DNA of 5,454 bases from an uncultured Bacillota bacterium (GTDB taxonomy: Bacteria > Bacillota > Clostridia > Peptostreptococcales > Anaerovoracaceae), in the NCBI GenBank assembly GCA_947302945.1, contig CAMYWZ010000091.1:1-5454 (forward strand), written 5' to 3'. Positions 5,241-5,454 of the stretch are shown here, piece after piece. Numbering within the stretch: position 1 is the stretch's first letter; each line of letters starts with the position of its first letter. Position numbers and translations under genes: made by a program. The notes below the pieces were generated by a model. The model did not search any database, was not told the origin of the DNA, and saw only the letters and a program-made list of their open reading frames with translations.

Positions 5241-5454
5241 CTACTTAAAGAGGCATCTGTTCCAGACCATGCCCATGACGTTTCCGCTGTAGAGCCAGCT
5301 TCCCGTACTTGTAAGCTCAGAGAAGCGCAGCTCCTGCCCCGCGAAGGCATTGCCCTCTGCGGTGACGGTGCATACCAGCATAGTATTTCCGAACACATCT
5401 TTTGCGGCGCGGTAAGTGCCGCTTATTTCGTACATGCCCTGATAGAGGTTGAGG
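5241..5454 (-). CDS. Unrecognised protein, C-terminal part only
   Basis: The - strand frame is open from the window's right edge to TAG at 5243-5241, giving about 70 residues that end in VWNRCLFK. An ATG at 5435 could start a 64-residue protein. It has no clear Shine-Dalgarno, and the frame stays open upstream (LNLYQG before the Met), so I read this as the tail of a longer gene. The visible part has alternating hydrophobic and polar stretches (YEISGTYRA, TMLVCTVTA, WLYSGNVMGMVW), suggesting a beta-rich domain, with two Cys and no membrane segment. I do not recognise the family. It converges on whiA with only 3 nt between the stop codons and therefore belongs to a different transcription unit. 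Confidence 0.6.
   Translation of the reverse strand, partial: LNLYQGMYEISGTYRAAKDVFGNTMLVCTVTAEGNAFAGQELRFSELTSTGSWLYSGNVMGMVWNRCLFK

Noticed and set aside
5015..5398. - strand ORF of 127 codons across the whiA end
   Set aside because: Ser/Pro-rich with no motif, it overlaps both conserved whiA sequence and the more plausible partial gene at 5241-5454.
1..5454. tRNA, rRNA, CRISPR, insertion sequence or phage attachment features
   Set aside because: I found no cloverleaf, repeat-spacer pattern, transposase or terminal repeats. The window is almost entirely coding sequence.

Overview
The window reads as a piece of a Gram-positive (Firmicutes, probably Clostridia) chromosome. The support is gene content: whiA, a Gram-positive type of rapZ (yvcJ), a murB of the short B. 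subtilis-like class, and a GH25 lipoprotein. The DNA looks GC-rich by eye. Ile ATA and Arg AGG codons are common, TTG start codons are frequent, and each visible start is preceded by a strong GGAGG-type Shine-Dalgarno. I cannot name a genus.

Layout: six + strand genes lie head to tail with almost no space between them, followed by one partial gene on the - strand. (1) 1-1059: GH25 lysozyme-like lipoprotein, cut at its 5' end by the window edge. (2) 1074-1832: a Fic-fold protein whose AMP-transferase motif is degenerate. (3) 1854-2684: murB. (4) 2674-3414: PHP-domain metallophosphoesterase, overlapping murB. (5) 3414-4256: rapZ/yvcJ, overlapping the PHP gene by 1 nt. (6) 4284-5237: whiA. (7) 5241-5454, - strand: the C-terminal part of an unrecognised protein, tail to tail with whiA. 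Gaps are 14, 21, -11, -1 and 27 nt, so genes 1-6 are probably one transcription unit. Its promoter would lie upstream of the window. I see no internal promoter and no terminator. No stretch of 300 bases lacks a gene.

How the genes fit together: murB-PHP-rapZ-whiA is a recognisable Clostridia-type core linking peptidoglycan precursor synthesis (MurB), nucleotide or amino-sugar sensing (RapZ) and a growth/division regulator (WhiA). The yvcK/cofD-like gene that usually sits between rapZ and whiA is absent. The two upstream genes add a surface-anchored muramidase and a probable pseudo-Fic protein to this cell-wall cluster. The pseudo-Fic protein is the most unusual item. It keeps the fold landmarks without gaps but has lost the catalytic His, the GNGR loop and the Glu of the autoinhibitory motif.
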